Assembly (NCBI GenBank): GCA_000565255.1
Contig: ASRH01000007.1
Span: forward strand, 18,448 to 82,447
Length of the DNA: 64,000 nt
Source: Candidatus Aramenus sulfurataquae
GTDB lineage: Archaea > Thermoproteota > Thermoprotei_A > Sulfolobales > Sulfolobaceae
Direction: 5' to 3'
Part shown: piece by piece, positions 63,799 through 64,000 of the stretch
Position numbering within the stretch: the stretch's first letter is position 1
How the letters are laid out: each line of letters begins with the position of its first letter
Notes under the pieces: model-generated
What the model saw: only the letters and a program-made list of their open reading frames with translations
The model's database searches: none
What the model was told of the DNA's origin: nothing
Position numbers and translations under genes: made by a program

Positions 63799-63868
63799 AA
63801 GAGACGTCGTGTTTAGGCTTCATTTTCATGACCAAGAGACGTCGTGTTTAGAATTCATTTTCATGACC
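63799..63868. repeat. two tandem 35-bp direct repeats
   Basis: Copies at 63799-63833 and 63834-63868 differ at two positions. They lie between the 594-aa gene and the partial gene and include the 3' end of the latter. Since 35 is not a multiple of three, the duplication shifts frame and places the stop of the partial gene in copy 1. Each copy holds the palindrome GACGTC. Not a CRISPR: no spacers. Confidence 0.7.
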
Positions 63869-64000
63869 AAATAATCCTCACCGAGATAATTTTTAAGGCT
63901 ACCTAGTGCCAAATCATAATACAGTAGGAGAGGAATCGAAAATTCTTCCAGCATTTCCACTAGGGTATAACTTTTATTTACGGAACCTGCGCATTCTACC
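63826..64000 (-). CDS. 3' end of a gene continuing past the window (57 codons seen)
   Basis: Open on the minus strand from base 64000 to the TGA at 63826-63828. Sequence VECAGSVNKSYTLVEMLEEF then SIPLLLYYDLALGSLKNYLG looks coding and recalls the TOPRIM-type region of OLD-family ATPase/nucleases (V-E-x-x-G...I-P...D), although the second acidic pair is not present. The final residues come from the 35-bp tandem repeat. Followed 45 bases downstream by the 594-aa gene on the same strand. Family call is tentative. Confidence 0.4.
   Translation of the reverse strand, partial: VECAGSVNKSYTLVEMLEEFSIPLLLYYDLALGSLKNYLGEDYLVMKMNSKHDVSWS

Noticed and set aside
63799..63868. 35-bp direct repeats might be CRISPR or attachment sites
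   Set aside because: Only two copies, adjacent, no spacer and no integrase or tRNA nearby.

Overview
The window reads as a chromosomal segment of a thermoacidophilic crenarchaeon of the order Sulfolobales. The main evidence is the pairing of ArnA-type (zinc ribbon plus FHA) and ArnB-type (vWA) archaellum regulators, the archaeal Trm10, a DUF3834 protein, Lrs14-like and AbrB-like small regulators, archaeal TATA boxes placed 20-30 bases before leaderless starts, heavy AGG/AGA arginine use, and fumarase and aconitase of archaeal type. The GC content, which looks close to one half by eye, is higher than in Sulfolobus or Saccharolobus and suggests a Metallosphaera-like or related genus. The genus is inference. 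No tRNA, rRNA, CRISPR array or intact insertion sequence was seen.

Layout. 1-7.8 kb: 3' part of fumarase, an MBL hydrolase, a decayed PaREP1-like gene, DUF3834 and DUF123 genes, a lipoyl carrier (GcvH/LbpA-like) with a lipoate ligase, a CBS protein coupled to a tiny Cys-rich protein, OsmC. 8-14.7 kb: DsbA-like oxidoreductase, CBS protein, acyl-CoA synthetase with a CoA-transferase whose two subunits converge, Trm10. 14.6-19 kb: Arn signalling block (vWA / ArnA / PP2A-type phosphatase / ArnB). 19.3-26.3 kb: AbrB, FAU-1, aconitase, a nucleotidyltransferase-like protein, DUF2258 and small regulators. 26.4-35.8 kb: LutA/LutB-like pair, BadF-family kinase, a second acyl-CoA synthetase, secreted phosphoesterase, XdhC, TrmO, TldE-like protein and a small 4-TM protein with a defective paralogue at 7.5 kb. 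36.4-41.6 kb: unrecognised coiled-coil protein, SF2 helicase, membrane protein and acidic protein. 41.3-46.5 kb: second lipoyl carrier and the operon sLpl(AB)-like ligase / two LipS-type radical SAM proteins / M23-like protein, that is, de novo lipoate assembly. 46.5-58.7 kb: membrane proteins, three MFS transporters, Rieske protein, and a U32 / MBL / two radical-SAM-SPASM cluster resembling AhbD and AhbC of the siroheme-dependent heme pathway. 58.7-64 kb: low gene density, decayed DNA, two PD-(D/E)XK-like proteins (one with an 11-residue repeat coiled coil, one with 35-residue repeats) and the 3' end of another gene leaving the window.

How the genes fit together. Central carbon (fumarase, aconitase, two acyl-CoA synthetases, CoA transferase, Lut-like Fe-S proteins) sits beside two separate lipoylation loci. 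In sulfur-oxidising Sulfolobales such loci can serve both the glycine cleavage system and the lipoate-binding protein of the sHdr sulfur-oxidation complex. The Arn block is a compact Thr/Ser phosphorylation module: FHA reader, phosphatase eraser, and two vWA proteins whose C-terminal tails carry repeated T-x-x-[L/I/M] motifs. Several genes are visibly broken: PaREP1, zinc ribbon, DUF302, an FTR1-like permease, an acyl-CoA dehydrogenase and an acyl-CoA synthetase. The genome is therefore either still shedding genes or contains some sequencing errors.
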